A stretch of 64,000 nt of DNA from Notolepis coatsorum (GCA_963971535.1 OZ020592.1:52370213-52434212); one strand, 5' to 3'; shown: positions 51,330 to 61,830, counted from the stretch's first letter. Notes: a model not told the origin generated them from the letters alone. Numbers and translations: made by a program.

Positions 51330-51505
51330 ATCCTCCACTTCTGTATTTTAAACATAGATCACCTCTGTACTTTAACATTGTAAACCACCCACCTTTGTAC
51401 TTAAACATGGGGTTAAACATATGATCCATTTCAGCATTTTAAACCTGGTAACTCATCCACCTCTGTACTTAAACATGGGACCAAACATATGGCTCAATTC
51501 TTCAG
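51330..51505. repeat. Degenerate tandem repeats
   Basis: Two to three imperfect units of about 70 bp built on CCACCTCTGTACTTAAACAT followed by AAACATATG. No known family. Confidence 0.6.
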
Positions 51506-51730
51506 CATTCAATAAATTTTCTATTGATTGATTGATTGATTGATTGAAAACTTTATTAACAGTTTGCAGAATGGGTACAGTACAGTACAGCTCAATACAT
51601 ACAATTGTTAAGGGGATGCAGACCAGAGAAAGACTTTCATCTTGTTTACATCAGGGTCCCCCATTTTCAATTCATCATATGACATACACGACATACAGAT
51701 AGACAGTACTGCTACATCTATAAATTTATG

Positions 51731-52773
51731 CAGGGGTGTAAAGTACTTGAGTAATTGTACTTCGTTACAATACTTAAGTACTGTTTTGGGGATTTGTACT
51801 TTACTCGAGTATTATTAGGTTTGTATACTTTGTACTTTTACTCCATTACATTTCAGAGAAAAAAAACATACTTTTTACTCCTTACATTTAAAATGCAGAC
51901 CTACAAAGTACAAAGTACAAATCTCACAGGTCCAACCATTTTAATTAGTATATTAAATTTTTTTAAATTGTTTATCTGGTCGAACTAACGTTAACGTTAT
52001 TAATCCTGCGACCGCAGGTAAACAGCCAATCAAATCCCCATCAATGGAAAATGAACCCGCCCATAACCATGCTGATTGGTCCTTGTGCAACACTAGAAAG
52101 CGGGGATCTTTGATTAAACATCTGCCATTAGAAGAATAGACAGTCAGATCCGCATTATGCTGTGGTTAATATTGTGATATTATTTAGGGTACTCCAGTAT
52201 TCTGTCTTTAATATTGTGATATTATTCAGGGTACTCCAGTATTCTGCCTTTAATATTGTGATATTATTCAGTATAATCCAGTATGCTGTGGTTAATATTG
52301 TGATATTATTCAGGATACACCATTCTGTTTTTAATATTGTGATATTATTCATGCTGTGATGTGAATGCCGTCCATGTTAGTTTACCGTCAATGGAGAAGT
52401 GCATTAAATAATTTGTATGCAAAAAAAGTGTCCTCTGTTCTTTCATTTCAGCATTGTCTATCGCAGAACACATTCCATTGTGGGCAGAGTGTATGCTTGG
52501 TTTCATTCCAGCCTTGCCTAAACACCAGCTGATGATTTCACTAATTGGCTCACCTCTAACTCACCTGGTGCAATGTATAGTTAAAATGAAAACTTGGCCC
52601 ACGGAATGGAATGAGTTTGAGACCGTCTATCCCTATAAAAATTACTTTTACTTTTTAGTACTTAAGTACATTTAAAAGTAGGACTTTTTTACTTTTACTC
52701 AAGTGTGTCAGATTTTGAGACGGTACCCATACTTTCACTTAAGTATAATTTCTGGGTACTTTTTACACCCCTG
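51731..52773. mobile_element. Non-autonomous Tol2-like hAT element
   Basis: It begins CAGGGGTGTAAAGTACTTG and ends with the inverted GTACTTTTTACACCCCTG. Sub-terminal TACTTAAGTA and TTTTACTC words match the Tol2 type of hAT transposon. The flanks AATTTATG (51723-51730) and CATATATG (52774-52781) match at 6 of 8 positions, an aged 8-bp duplication. Removing the element restores the LINE 3' UTR seen at 62520-62590. No transposase frame. It contains tandem repeats at 52160-52360. Confidence 0.85.
52160..52360. repeat. Tandem repeats within the hAT element
   Basis: Five units of about 40-45 bp containing TTAATATTGTGATATTATTC, most with GGGTACTCCAGTATTCTG. They lie in the middle of the hAT element. 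Confidence 0.88.
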
Positions 52774-52870
52774 CATATATGACATATCAGATTTGCAAAT
52801 ACAGTACTGTTTGTGATACCAAAAGAGTCCAGAAAAGAGAGTATATACATTTGACGTAGAAACTGTACAT

Positions 52871-53045
52871 TGGAGGGTAGGGGGGGGGGGTGGGGGGGGA
52901 CTGTACATTGGAGGTGGTTGGGTGGGTGGGGTGGTACACTGTACAACTGTACAAGCAAAACTGTACATTGGAATATTGACAAAACCATACTTGGTAATTT
53001 ACTGTACATTGGGTTGGGTTAGGACATTTACAGGGGCCAATTTCA
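52871..53045. other. G-rich and CTGTACA-rich spacer
   Basis: Contains two runs of G (around 52880-52900) and several copies of ACTGTACATTGG. No gene. Confidence 0.6.
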
Positions 53046-53753
53046 AATTGCAGTCTCCCGTAGGTGTTCTTTGAGAGTGTTTTTGAAAGTGGGTAGTGAT
53101 TCACCATATGAACCATACTTTGTATTTACCGTGGTCTTCAAGACCTTCCTGGTTGAATACCCGCATCTCCCTCCCACTGACTGCCTGCCTTCTAGTAACT
53201 TGTTTGAATACATACATTTTCTCCCTCCCCCTGTATGCATGCCCTCTTCGGGGGACATTGTGGCCTCTTTAAAGGTCGGGTTTACCCCACTGACTACCCT
53301 GTAGTAGTGCTCAACGGGGATAGGTGTATTGTCCTCCTCGTCACTCCCTTCCCTGGCATAGCCTGTCAGACGTTCTGGGGGTCTGTGTTCCCTTGTGGAA
53401 TACCTCCCACTGCTTGAGGCGCTTGACATCACACTCAGGTGCTTCTCGTCATCACCCTCTGGGGGTTGCTGACTGTCTGTCTGCGCAACTGTACTGAGTA
53501 CACTGGGGTGTTGTGTTTCTATTTCTACACACCTTGTTCTGGAGTCCAGCTCTGGCTCCTCTGTCTGTGTCTCACCCTCACAGGTTGCCTTCATGACAAA
53601 CTTGACTAGCATGTGTTTCAGCACTATCCCTTTACCGGGATGATAAACTAGGAGAGCAGGACTTCCTCTGTCGTGTCCTTCGAAAAATCCTTTTACATCC
53701 TTGGACTTGGGTTTTCCCTTGTCCTGCAGGTACACATAACACACTGATCCAAA
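53046..53753 (-). pseudogene. Copia integrase tail and start of reverse transcriptase
   Basis: KGFFEGHDRGSPALLVYHP corresponds to the integrase C-terminal GKNE/KGY-type segment, then a Ser/Glu-rich linker leads to TFKEATMSPE and EGRQSVGGR, the start of the copia reverse transcriptase, with a local frame disturbance between them. The YVDD-containing part is missing. Confidence 0.8.
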
Positions 53754-54471
53754 TCAGTGCATTCTGGCTAGATTACACTTCTTTCCTGTCAGCGCTGTAT
53801 ACGGAGTGGTGCCCGAGTGCTTATTAAAGCACCTGTTTCTGGTGTAAGCGGCTTCTTGTACCGCATAATGCCACAGGCTCTTTGGTAAGTTACTATCTGC
53901 TAGCTTACATCTAGCCATTTCGGAAAGGGTGTGCCATTCCCTCTCTGCCACCCCGCTCTGGTGCGTGGAATATGGACGTGACGTCTTGTGTCTTATCTTA
54001 TACCTTCCCAACAGTGATTGGAACTCTCTGATTGTGAACTCGGTTTCGTGGTCGGACCTCAAACATCTTACTGTACCATAAGGAGCTACGTCTGCAAGGA
54101 ATCTTTCCGTGGCCTGGAGTGCGTCACTCTTTTCTTTGATAAATTAAACAAACACTGCCCCTGTACACACGTCTGTAAAAGACTGTACATATCCAAAACC
54201 TCCTATGGACTTGTTGCTTACTGGGCCGACTAGGTCCATGTCAACTAGTGCAAGTGGTACCCCTACTCTGTCTGTGGGATTTCTGTATCTCGGTTGGGTA
54301 AACTTCCCCGTTTTGCACATTGCACAATTTTTGTCAGGTCTACGCTTCTCCCCCTCAATGTGCATACCCTCTGACACTACTTGCAGTTTCAGTAAATCCT
54401 CGTAATTACAATGACCCATAATCTCGTGCCATGTCTGAATATTGTGACTGGCCGTCCCGCTATACACATCA
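53754..54471 (-). pseudogene. Copia integrase
   Basis: It has the HEIMGHCNYEDLL...CAMCKTGK zinc-binding region, then LVDMDLVGPVS (first catalytic Asp), a TAA stop at about 54144, RSDHETEF (second Asp) and SGVAEREWHTL (Glu). A TGA lies at 53754. It is recognisable as Ty1/copia type but not functional. Confidence 0.9.
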
Positions 54472-54477
54472 TCATTA

Positions 54478-55110
54478 TGAATGAATGACCTTTATTTATA
54501 TAGCACCCTTCACAGCACGAATGCACAGGGTGCTTTACACTACAGCTTAATATAAAAACACAATAAAAACAAAATCAGAAATAAATGACAACAACAACAA
54601 ACAGCAGTTAAAAACAGTGAAACCAGATAGAAAAAGTAGAATAAAAGAATTTGGATAAAATCATGAGTCACTAATTAAAACAAAACTATAGAACAGTGAG
54701 GACAAGAAAAAGTGCCTATGCATGACCAAAAGCCTGTCTGAACAAATGTGTTTTTAATTGTTTTTTAAAAGAGTTCTCAGAGGGGGCAATTCGCAGGTCC
54801 AGGGGGAGAGCGTTCCAGAGCCTTGGTGCTGTCACCTGGAAGGCTCGATCACCCCTTGTTTTAAGCCTGGACCTGGGGACCACCAGGAGGTGCTTATCGG
54901 CAGATCTGAGTGAGCGGGTGTTGGTGTAGGGATGGATGAGTTCAGTGATGTAGATGGGGGCCTGACCGTAAAGTGCTCTGAAAGTGAAAGTGAGGACTTT
55001 GAAGTGAATTCTATAGTGTACCGGGAGCCAGTGCAGGGATACCAGAATGGGAGTGATGTGGCATGATTTTTTTGACCTTGTGAGTAGCCTTATCGTTACA
55101 CTGGTCGTAG
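54478..55110 (-). mobile_element. L2-like LINE 3' fragment inside copia
   Basis: The minus-strand frame (54716-55110) reads SCHITPILVSLHWLPVHYRI, FKVLTFTFRALYGQAP and RLWNALPLDL, the C-terminal end of an L2-type LINE protein. It is followed by a 3' UTR with TATATAAATAAAGGTCAT and a short ATTC tail. TCATTA flanks both ends (54472-54477 and 55111-55116), a possible 6-bp target duplication. It is strongly 5'-truncated. Confidence 0.85.
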
Positions 55111-55859
55111 TCATTACACTCCGTTTTCAGATAAAATACTCTCTGGTACATCTTTATGTCAAACCGGGTACCGTCAGGTTCTACAAGAAAATGTTTACCT
55201 TCATCGAAGGATACTTTGGCGCCGCTTGCAGTAGCAGCTATTACAGAGAATAGTCCTTGTGGGAACGATGGTACATATAGAGCGTTCTTTAGCGTCACCG
55301 TATGCCGGCGCCCCCTGCTGTCCGTGAGGCATACCTGTGCGTCTCCCCTCTCTTGTGCCAATACGTAGATGCGTCTACCATCTGCCAGCTCCATGCAGTG
55401 CCTCTCCGAGTGGAAAGTGTCATCAAAGTTCTTGAACCGACTCCTGTCGAAGCGCCCGTGTCCACGATCAGTCTCCTTCTCTGGGCCCGCTGCACCTGGG
55501 CCGGTCCGGCGATGCCCGCCGTCCGTGCTCCAAAAGCGCAGTCTTCTTGTCCCGTTATCCTCCAGCCGTCGTCTCGACTCGCCTCACGTCGATCGTCGCC
55601 GCCATAGATTCTCCGGGCGTCATCTCGATTCATCTCACGTCGATAGTCGCCGCCGTCGTGTCCGCTGTCGTCATCCTGCCCACAGCCGCTATCTTGTCCG
55701 TAGTCGCCATTCCGTCCGTGGCTTTCGTCTCGCCTGTAGTCGCCATTTTGTCCGTGGCTTTCGTCTCGCCTGTGGCCGCCATCTTGTCCATGCGCGTATC
55801 GCACGCTCTGATTGTGTTTCTTCATGCACGCTCTGTCTGTGTGCCCCATGGATTTGCAG
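55085..55859 (-). pseudogene. Copia protease region
   Basis: A repetitive Gly/Asp/Arg-rich linker (about 55560-55800) is followed by LIVDTGAS, the aspartic protease active site, then a frameshift near 55430, and MELADGRRIYVL and NALYVPSFPQGLFSV in the next frame. The frame ends in the inserted LINE. Confidence 0.85.
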
Positions 55860-56589
55860 AAGTTACACCAGACAGCCTTTGTGCATTCGCTTTTCCTATG
55901 GCCTTTATCTCCGCATCGCCAACACGCCAGGTCCGTCGTGGTCCTGGTTCTCTCTCTTGGCGTCTCTCAAGCCTTTAGCACCCTCTCCCCCTCCTCCGCG
56001 GCGGCTGGGTGGGTGTCTTCTGAGGCCTCGAAGTTCCTTAACTTAGCCTTGAACTGTCCCAACGTAATGTCTGTTGAACTGTGTGTTATCAGGAGTGTGA
56101 ACGGTTTGTACAGCTCCGGTAGTCCTCTCATTATCATCGCCATCATTAGCCCATCGCTCTGTGCTTCTCCGGCACTCCTCAATGGCGTCGTGATTTGCTC
56201 CGCTTTGTTGACGTATTCGGTCACAGTTTCGGTGATCCCCTTCCTCAGGCCCGTTAGTGCTGTGTAGAGGGCCACGACTCTGGGACTTCCTCGCCCGATG
56301 AAATGCTCTCTCAGAACCGCCAGGCTTTCTCGGCCTCTGTCTTTAGTGTCGCGGAATATCAGTCCAGGCTGGTGTCATCAAGCATCGGCGCTAACTCACA
56401 GTACACGTCAGCATTCCGCTGGTCGTCCAGGGCTTGCTCTTCCGCTGTCAGTTCTCCGGTGGGGGCCCCCAGGATTGTCTCCTTCAGCCCCGCCCTGTGC
56501 ATGCAGCACAGCATGCGCTCTTCCCAGAGTTCGTAGTTCTCTGCTTTTCCACTGAATGTCGGCCACTTGTCTCTTCTCTTGTTTTCCAT
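55860..56589 (-). pseudogene. Copia gag
   Basis: It starts at MENKRRDKWPTFSG (copia gag N-terminus), shifts frame near 56350, and continues with VTEYVNKAEQITTPLRSAG and LRNFEASEDTHP. A TGA stop near 55967 precedes two zinc knuckles, CWRCGDKGHRKSEC and CNFCKSMGHTDRAC. The knuckles are intact CX2CX4HX4C motifs. Confidence 0.88.
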
Positions 56590-56725
56590 CCTCTTCGTTA
56601 ATGGTATGCTTAGCTTTTACTCTGGTCGACCTAGCGACTAGCCATGCGGTGCTCCCGGCGCTATCCTAGCCTATAACTTCAGCTAAGCTTGCTACAGTAC
56701 CTCCACTATTTCACCCCGGCGTTAT

Positions 56726-56739
56726 CTGGGCCCATAACC
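56726..56739 (-). other. Copia-type primer site (initiator tRNA-Met, internal)
   Basis: On the minus strand GGTTATGGGCCCAG directly follows the LTR end TGTTAACA (plus 56740-56747). The plus strand CTGGGCCCATAACC equals the anticodon stem-loop of vertebrate initiator tRNA-Met. A primer site on the anticodon region fits priming by a tRNA 5' half, as known for Drosophila copia. Confidence 0.72.
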
Positions 56740-56747
56740 TGTTAACA

Positions 56748-57425
56748 CTTTCTATGCCACTGACGAGTTTTCTCGGAATTATTAATATCTCGTTGAAAGC
56801 CACTCACGAGATTTCTCGGATTATTATTATTATTTTTTTTTTAGCGATCTGAAATCATATTGCATCACGCGAGCCTACCCTAGTCTACCCGAGAGCCGCC
56901 AGCGATCAGATGTGGAAAAAAGCGCCCCCTATTGTCTCCCAGATGACATAAGGGATTTTGGAATGGACTCAATGAAAAAAATCCTGTACTCAATCAATAT
57001 TGTTTTCTGGTTGCATTTTAATGATTGAAATGCCAATATCTAATAAATGTTGAATCAACGTATGCTGTTCAACGTATGCTGTTTGTCGTCATTAAGTTGG
57101 ACCGATCCGAATGCCCCTCCCCAATTTAAACAGATATGGTACGTCCCAGCCACATACTAGCTTCCACTATGCAGCACTCTCTCATTGTGAACTGGCAACA
57201 GAACAGCAACGTCGACATCCCCCGGATTTGATTCTACTGAGTGCTTTACAGTAAGTTTTGGCTATATTACTTTTATCTTAACTGTGTTCAGTGAAAAATA
57301 ACATTATTGTGAGTGTGACCGGTGTACTCTTGATGGCGTTGTGCATGTGCATACTGCAGTTTGGTAGGTAAATATATATATACGTCAACTAAGATAAATA
57401 TTCATGAATATTCGTTAGCGTGTAC
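56748..57425. other. Possible copia LTR and unclassified sequence
   Basis: If the copia 5' LTR is present it starts at 56740 and runs rightwards, but I could not find its outer boundary or a second copy. The sequence includes a CTCGTTGAAAGCCACTCACG stretch and two copies of TCAACGTATGCTG (57056-57081). No gene. Confidence 0.35.
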
Positions 57426-57429
57426 TTAA

Positions 57430-57845
57430 AGGGGAACTATCTTATAAATGGCCTTTTTGAGTGTTTAGCATTGTTTCCTAGCTATGTGAACTTATATTAA
57501 TATGATCTATGTCTAAAAATTCTCATATTGGCGCATTCTTCCAATTCTCCTCTCACAATATTCACCCTCACTGAACTGAGTCATTTGAAAATGTGCCTAT
57601 ATGTGATGTCATAAAGACACCGCTGCATGTTAATGTTCAGGTGAACCAGAACGCGCAGTGGTTTAGGAGCCCAGGCTCAAAACAGCTCGAGATCTTGAGG
57701 TAGAAAAATGCTGTTTTTGAGGACTTGATTAGAAATACAAAACAATGAATAAAAAATATATATATATTACAGAGGTGTTCCATAGACTCACAGGAATTGT
57801 GTAAAAGTGCCCAAATAGTGAAAGAAATAGTAAAATAGTTCCCCT
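57430..57845. mobile_element. TTAA-flanked MITE (piggyBac-like)
   Basis: Terminal inverted repeats AGGGGAACTAT and ATAGTTCCCCT are exact, and TTAA flanks both ends (57426-57429 and 57846-57849). TTAA is the piggyBac target. The 416-bp core has no transposase frame. Assignment rests on the target word; the terminal bases are not the canonical piggyBac CCC. Confidence 0.62.
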
Positions 57846-57849
57846 TTAA

Positions 57850-58444
57850 TATAACTCTGGAGAGTGTGCAAGTGGAATCCTACGGTTGTTTAAGACCTAT
57901 AACCAGTTATTTATTATTTCGATGTAATTATTCTAGCGCCAAACGAACAGAAATTGCGTGCTCCAATTGCGTGCGTTGGTACTGAATGACGTTGTGCGAC
58001 TCAGCCAATCAAAAGCATGCTTATTGGGTGAACAGGAAGTAGTCAAGGAAGCACGTGGTAGCTGGCCTAGTAAACACGTGGATCCGTAAATGCAACGTTG
58101 CCTACCAGACAACGGGACCGTGTGGTTCTTTTTGTATTGCTCCTGGCTGTTCAAACTAATTTTACAGTTCTGCTGTAAAATGCAGCATTTAGCGAGCTGG
58201 GTTAGCCGGCTAGTTGGCTTTGAATCCCGGCTGCGGCTAGGTAGCCAGCTAGCTAAATGCCCCGCGATGGTGATGTCACCAAACAAAATGGCGGCGCCCA
58301 TGTTGATAAAGCGCTTCACATAACAAATCGTTTTTTCTTAGAAACTGCTTATTTTTATAACGTGATTTTTTCTGTGGCTTATCTAAATACTAATTTGATG
58401 CTATGACTATGTTTATATTGCTATATGCTTCATCTCCCCTTTAT
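57850..58444. other. Unclassified sequence
   Basis: A 128-codon minus-strand frame (57933-58319) exists but shows no domain. There are local repeats of GTAGCCAGCTAGC/GCTAGTTGGC type around 58190-58260. Nothing else recognised. Confidence 0.35.
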
Positions 58445-58530
58445 GCTTAGGCACTCTTTCGAAGTTGGTTAAGGTTAGAGTTTGTCTTAGAGCATGGCGA
58501 TAGAACGCCAGGTAGTTTGCAGGCTGTTTG
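58445..58530. mobile_element. Fragment of the 6166-6502 MITE family
   Basis: Reverse complement of about 6264-6352, with the same CTCTTTCGAAGTTGGTTAAG core and GATAGAACGCCAGG stretch. The terminal inverted repeats are missing. Confidence 0.8.
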
Positions 58531-58555
58531 GCGTGCCACTGGTCCTGCTAATGTT

Positions 58556-58765
58556 GAATGAATGAATGAAAACTTTATTTAACAGATTGCAGAAGGGGTA
58601 CAATACAGTATGGCTCAATACACACAATTGTTAAGGGGATGCAGACCAGAGAAAGACGTTTTTGTCTCGTTTACATCAGGGTCCCCCATTTTCAATTCAT
58701 AGTGACATTTATGACATACACATGATGACATTTATGGCATAGGGACATACATGACATACAGATAG
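58556..58765 (-). mobile_element. LINE 3' UTR fragment (R2)
   Basis: A (GAAT)n-like tail, AAAACTTTATTTAACAG, and the same body as R1 (GGGGATGCAGACCAGAGAAAG; ATCAGGGTCCCCCATTTTCA). About 200 bp, so a heavily 5'-truncated copy. Confidence 0.72.
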
Positions 58766-59323
58766 TATATAGTTAGACGTTTGGTTATATGCATGGTATT
58801 TTCTAATGAACAATATAACAATAATATAATAATGAACTCTCTTGATATTGATCAAAATGTAGAATTATGCAAGCCTTTCACCCTGCACATTGCAATGCAG
58901 CACATTAATCAGGACCCTCCCCCCTTTTTTCTTTCTTTTTCCAGAATCACGTACCAGTTTCAAGAAGCCGCACGTTGCAGCAATTGAAGCAAAGACCTGT
59001 TCTAGCCAAGTAAATACCACAATTTATGTACCATTACATTGACTATATAGTTAGACGTTTGGTTATATGCATGGTATTTTCTAATGAACAATATAACAAT
59101 AATATAATAATGGACTCTCTTGATATTGATCAAAATGTAGAATTATGCAAGCGTTTCACCCTGCACATTGCAACGCAGCATATTAATCAGGACCCTTCCC
59201 CCTTTTTTCTTTCTTTTTCCAGAATCACGTACCAGTTTCAAGAAGCCGCGCGTTGCAGCAATTGATGCAAAGACCTGTTCTAGCCAAGTAAATACCACAA
59301 TTTATGTACCATTACATTGACTA
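58766..59323 (+). repeat. 278-bp tandem duplication
   Basis: Two adjacent copies starting TATATAGTTAGACGTTTGG at 58766 and 59044, differing at roughly ten positions. Each contains a short frame (MVICMVFSNEQYNN...) that I do not consider a gene, and a GTACCAGTTTCAAGAAGCCG stretch. The function is unknown. Confidence 0.9.
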
Positions 59324-59383
59324 CAGCACCTCATCACTATGTCATCTTATTCTCGGGCTAAAAGACGTAGAGTCAACAAATAA

Positions 59384-59944
59384 GTGAGAGAGACAGAGCA
59401 GGCTATCCTCACTGATTATAAGTTAATTGTTGCTGCTAATTCAAGGACAAACCATCACTCTTTAGAGAACACAGATCCTGTCACAGCCTCTACTGAGTGC
59501 CTGCTAGATTTACCAAAGACAGACTTGCCACTAGATTTAACAACTAGATCAGACTTGCCACTAGATTTATCAACTTCAGACTTGCCACTAAACAGACCAC
59601 TAACTATCAGTGATCAAAGTGAAAATATTGACTCACCAGGTGAGTCAAATGCACATTTTGAAAGTATAGCTGGGGATGACGAAATTGAACCTGAACATGT
59701 CTTTGACAGTGATGAGCATAATAAAGATTTCCTCATGATAAGTTTAAAATATTGGGCAACATCCTATTCAGTCTCTCTGGTTGCACTATCATCTTTGCTG
59801 TCCATTTTGAAGATGTTTCACCCCACCCTTCCTAAAGATGGAAGAACATTGCTAGGAACACAAAAACATGTGCCTACCACTAAAGAGAGAGAATTAAGAG
59901 GCGGTTTCTGTCTCATTATGCAAAACACGCCCCTTTTAGTTTGA
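59384..59944 (+). CDS. Unidentified frame, possibly from a DNA transposon
   Basis: 186 codons. Residues about 45-85 hold repeated LPLDL motifs; 86-115 are acidic; 116-160 read LMISLKYWATSYSVSLVALS, then LLSILKMFHPTLPKD and RTLLGT. That last block resembles a conserved N-terminal region (short helix, then LP-DxRTLL) that I recall from fish and cnidarian proteins linked to DNA transposons. The frame then ends in unrelated sequence, so it is probably a first exon or a truncated piece. Confidence in any family is low. Confidence 0.4.
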   Translation: MRETEQAILTDYKLIVAANSRTNHHSLENTDPVTASTECLLDLPKTDLPLDLTTRSDLPLDLSTSDLPLNRPLTISDQSENIDSPGESNAHFESIAGDDEIEPEHVFDSDEHNKDFLMISLKYWATSYSVSLVALSSLLSILKMFHPTLPKDGRTLLGTQKHVPTTKERELRGGFCLIMQNTPLLV

Positions 59945-60260
59945 TTGATTGTAGCCACGCCACTTCTGATTGGTCGATATGTTTAAGGGGGCGGGGCTTA
60001 GGGGTAGGTTATACCTTATAAGGGCATATATCAAAGTTTGATGGATTGTAGCCACGCCCCTTTTTTTAGATGATTTATGACCCCTAGGGCTTCTCTGATT
60101 GGTCGAGGATGTAAGGAGGCGGGACATCCGGTTTTGAAGGAGGGACATCCGGTTTCGGAAGGGGTGGGCCGTCTGGTTACGGAAGGGGAGGAGTTTTCAG
60201 AATTTTTTCAAAATAAAAGTTAAAAAAAAATAAAATAAAAAAGTCCTTCAAAATAAAAGA
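59945..60260. other. GC-rich spacer with internal repeats
   Basis: Two copies of GATTGTAGCCACGCC (59949 and 60046), two TCTGATTGGTCGA words and repeated GGGACATCCGGTTT. These suggest a degraded duplicated element. No gene. Confidence 0.55.
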
Positions 60261-61440
60261 TTCAATTTTTTTTTTAGATTCAAAGGTTTTTTTTATTTTC
60301 AGATTGTGTGTATTCCAAGGTTTTCACAATATGTATTTCTGTATTCCAAGGTTTTCAGATTAAACATTTCACAATATGTATTAGTGTTTTTTCACAATAT
60401 GTTTTATGTGTATTCCAAAAGTCTTAAGAATAAATGTGTTTATTTTCAGAATGTGTGTATTCCAAGGTTTTCAGAATATGTATTTCTGTATTCCAAAAGT
60501 CTTAAGAATATATCTTCACAATATGTTTTAGGTGTATCTTCACAATATGTATTCCAAGGTTTTTCAGAAAAATACAATATCTTCAGAAGGTATTTTGTGT
60601 TTCTTCAGAATATAGTTTCACAACAATCTTAAGAATAAATGTGTGTGGTTTAAGTTACACAATTAAGAATATATGTATATCTTCAGAATAAAATACATTT
60701 TGTGTATTCCAAATGCTAAATGTAAAATACAATGTGTGTTTTCTTCAGAAAGTGCATTTATTTCAAATGTGTGTGTGTTTTCTTAATGCCAAAAGCCAAA
60801 TGTAAAATACATTTTGTGTATTTCTTAAGAATCTATTATTCTTCAGAAAGTGCATTTATTCCAAGTGGTGTTTGTGTGTTTTCTTCCAAGTGTATCTTAA
60901 GAATAAGTCTATCTTCTGTCTCTGTTTGCTGTTGGTGTGTAGAAAGAATACTCCCCATGCTCTGTTTGACTCCACTCTGTAGGCTGTGTGTTCTCTCAAA
61001 TGTCTCTCAGCAGATTGAAATGAAACGCTGCAGGTTCTCTGAAAATTCTGATAGTGACAACCCCCGTAGGTGTCATAGTAGGCGGGAGAATGACTAGGGC
61101 CAATGGGAAGCCTAAAACTACCAGATGCAGCCAAAAGCAGATTTATGACTCTGCGACTTCCCGTTTCTGTAGAAAAAACGGCCCCCAAGGTGGGTGTATG
61201 TGTCTGGGTGTGTATTCCAAGGTTTACAGATTAAACATTTAAACTGTGTGTGAGAATTAAGTTACATAATATAGTTTTACATGGTTGAATACATTTTGTG
61301 TATTCCAAAGTCTTAAGCATTTGTGTATTCCAAATGCTAAATGTAAAATACAATTTCTGTATTCCAAATTACAAATGTAATGTGTCTAATGTGTTTAAGC
61401 AAGAGTCTAAATAAAAGAAAACACTTTTGAATCTAAAAAA
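60261..61440. repeat. Degenerate word-repeat region
   Basis: More than 1 kb is built largely from recurring words such as TATTCCAAGGTTTTC, TTCACAATATGT, CTTAAGAAT, CTTCAGAA and AAATGTAAAATACA in irregular order. It has no fixed period. A different, more complex insert of about 240 bp lies at 60950-61190. Confidence 0.7.
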
Positions 61441-61469
61441 AGAAAGAGTGATAACTTGTAACCACAATA

Positions 61470-61624
61470 AGTATGTATGTATGTATGTATGTATGTATGT
61501 ATGTATGTATGTATGTATGTATGTATGTATGTATGTATGTATGTATGTATGTATGTATGTATGTATGTATGTATGTATGTATGTATGTATGTATGTATGT
61601 ATGTATGTATGTATGTATGTATGT
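61470..61624. repeat. (ATGT)n microsatellite
   Basis: About 155 bp of a pure tetranucleotide repeat. Confidence 0.97.
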
Positions 61625-61830
61625 CTATATTTTAGTTTCCTGGATAAAGACATAATCTTTATACACTTGTGTTTAAGCAAAAAGAAAATTACAAATGTAT
61701 CCCCTTAATGCTCTTTGGGTGCCAAAGTGCACCATTTCATTAGCATGCAAGGGTGTAGGGTTTGAATATTTCGTTAATACGGTCCTGTGAAGTGTTTTTA
61801 TTTAAAATAGATTCTTTAAAAAGGTTGCAT

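Larger units (their letters stand above)
51523..52870 (-). mobile_element. LINE 3' UTR fragment (R1), split by hAT
   Basis: The left side starts with a (TTGA)n tail and AAAACTTTATTAACAG, then GGGGATGCAGACCAGAGAAAG and ATCAGGGTCCCCCATTTTCA. It resumes at 52782 with the ACATATCAGATTTGCAAATA segment after the hAT element. The same sequence occurs at 58556-58765 (R2) and 62436-62600 (R3). R3 lies downstream of the reverse transcriptase fragment at 63242-64000, so these are probably 5'-truncated copies of that LINE family. Confidence 0.65.
53046..56747 (-). mobile_element. Degraded Ty1/copia retrotransposon
   Basis: The minus strand carries, in order, a half-tRNA primer site, gag with two CCHC knuckles, aspartic protease, pre-integrase zinc region, integrase, and the first part of reverse transcriptase, where it is truncated. 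At least three stop codons and two frameshifts are present. An L2-like LINE (54478-55110) interrupts it between protease and integrase. The order integrase before reverse transcriptase identifies Ty1/copia. The 5' LTR end starts at 56740; its outer end and the 3' LTR were not found. Confidence 0.9.

Noticed and set aside
55302..56267. Plus-strand frames of up to 225 codons over copia gag
   Set aside because: Antisense to gag; the minus strand has the CCHC knuckles and DTGA motif.
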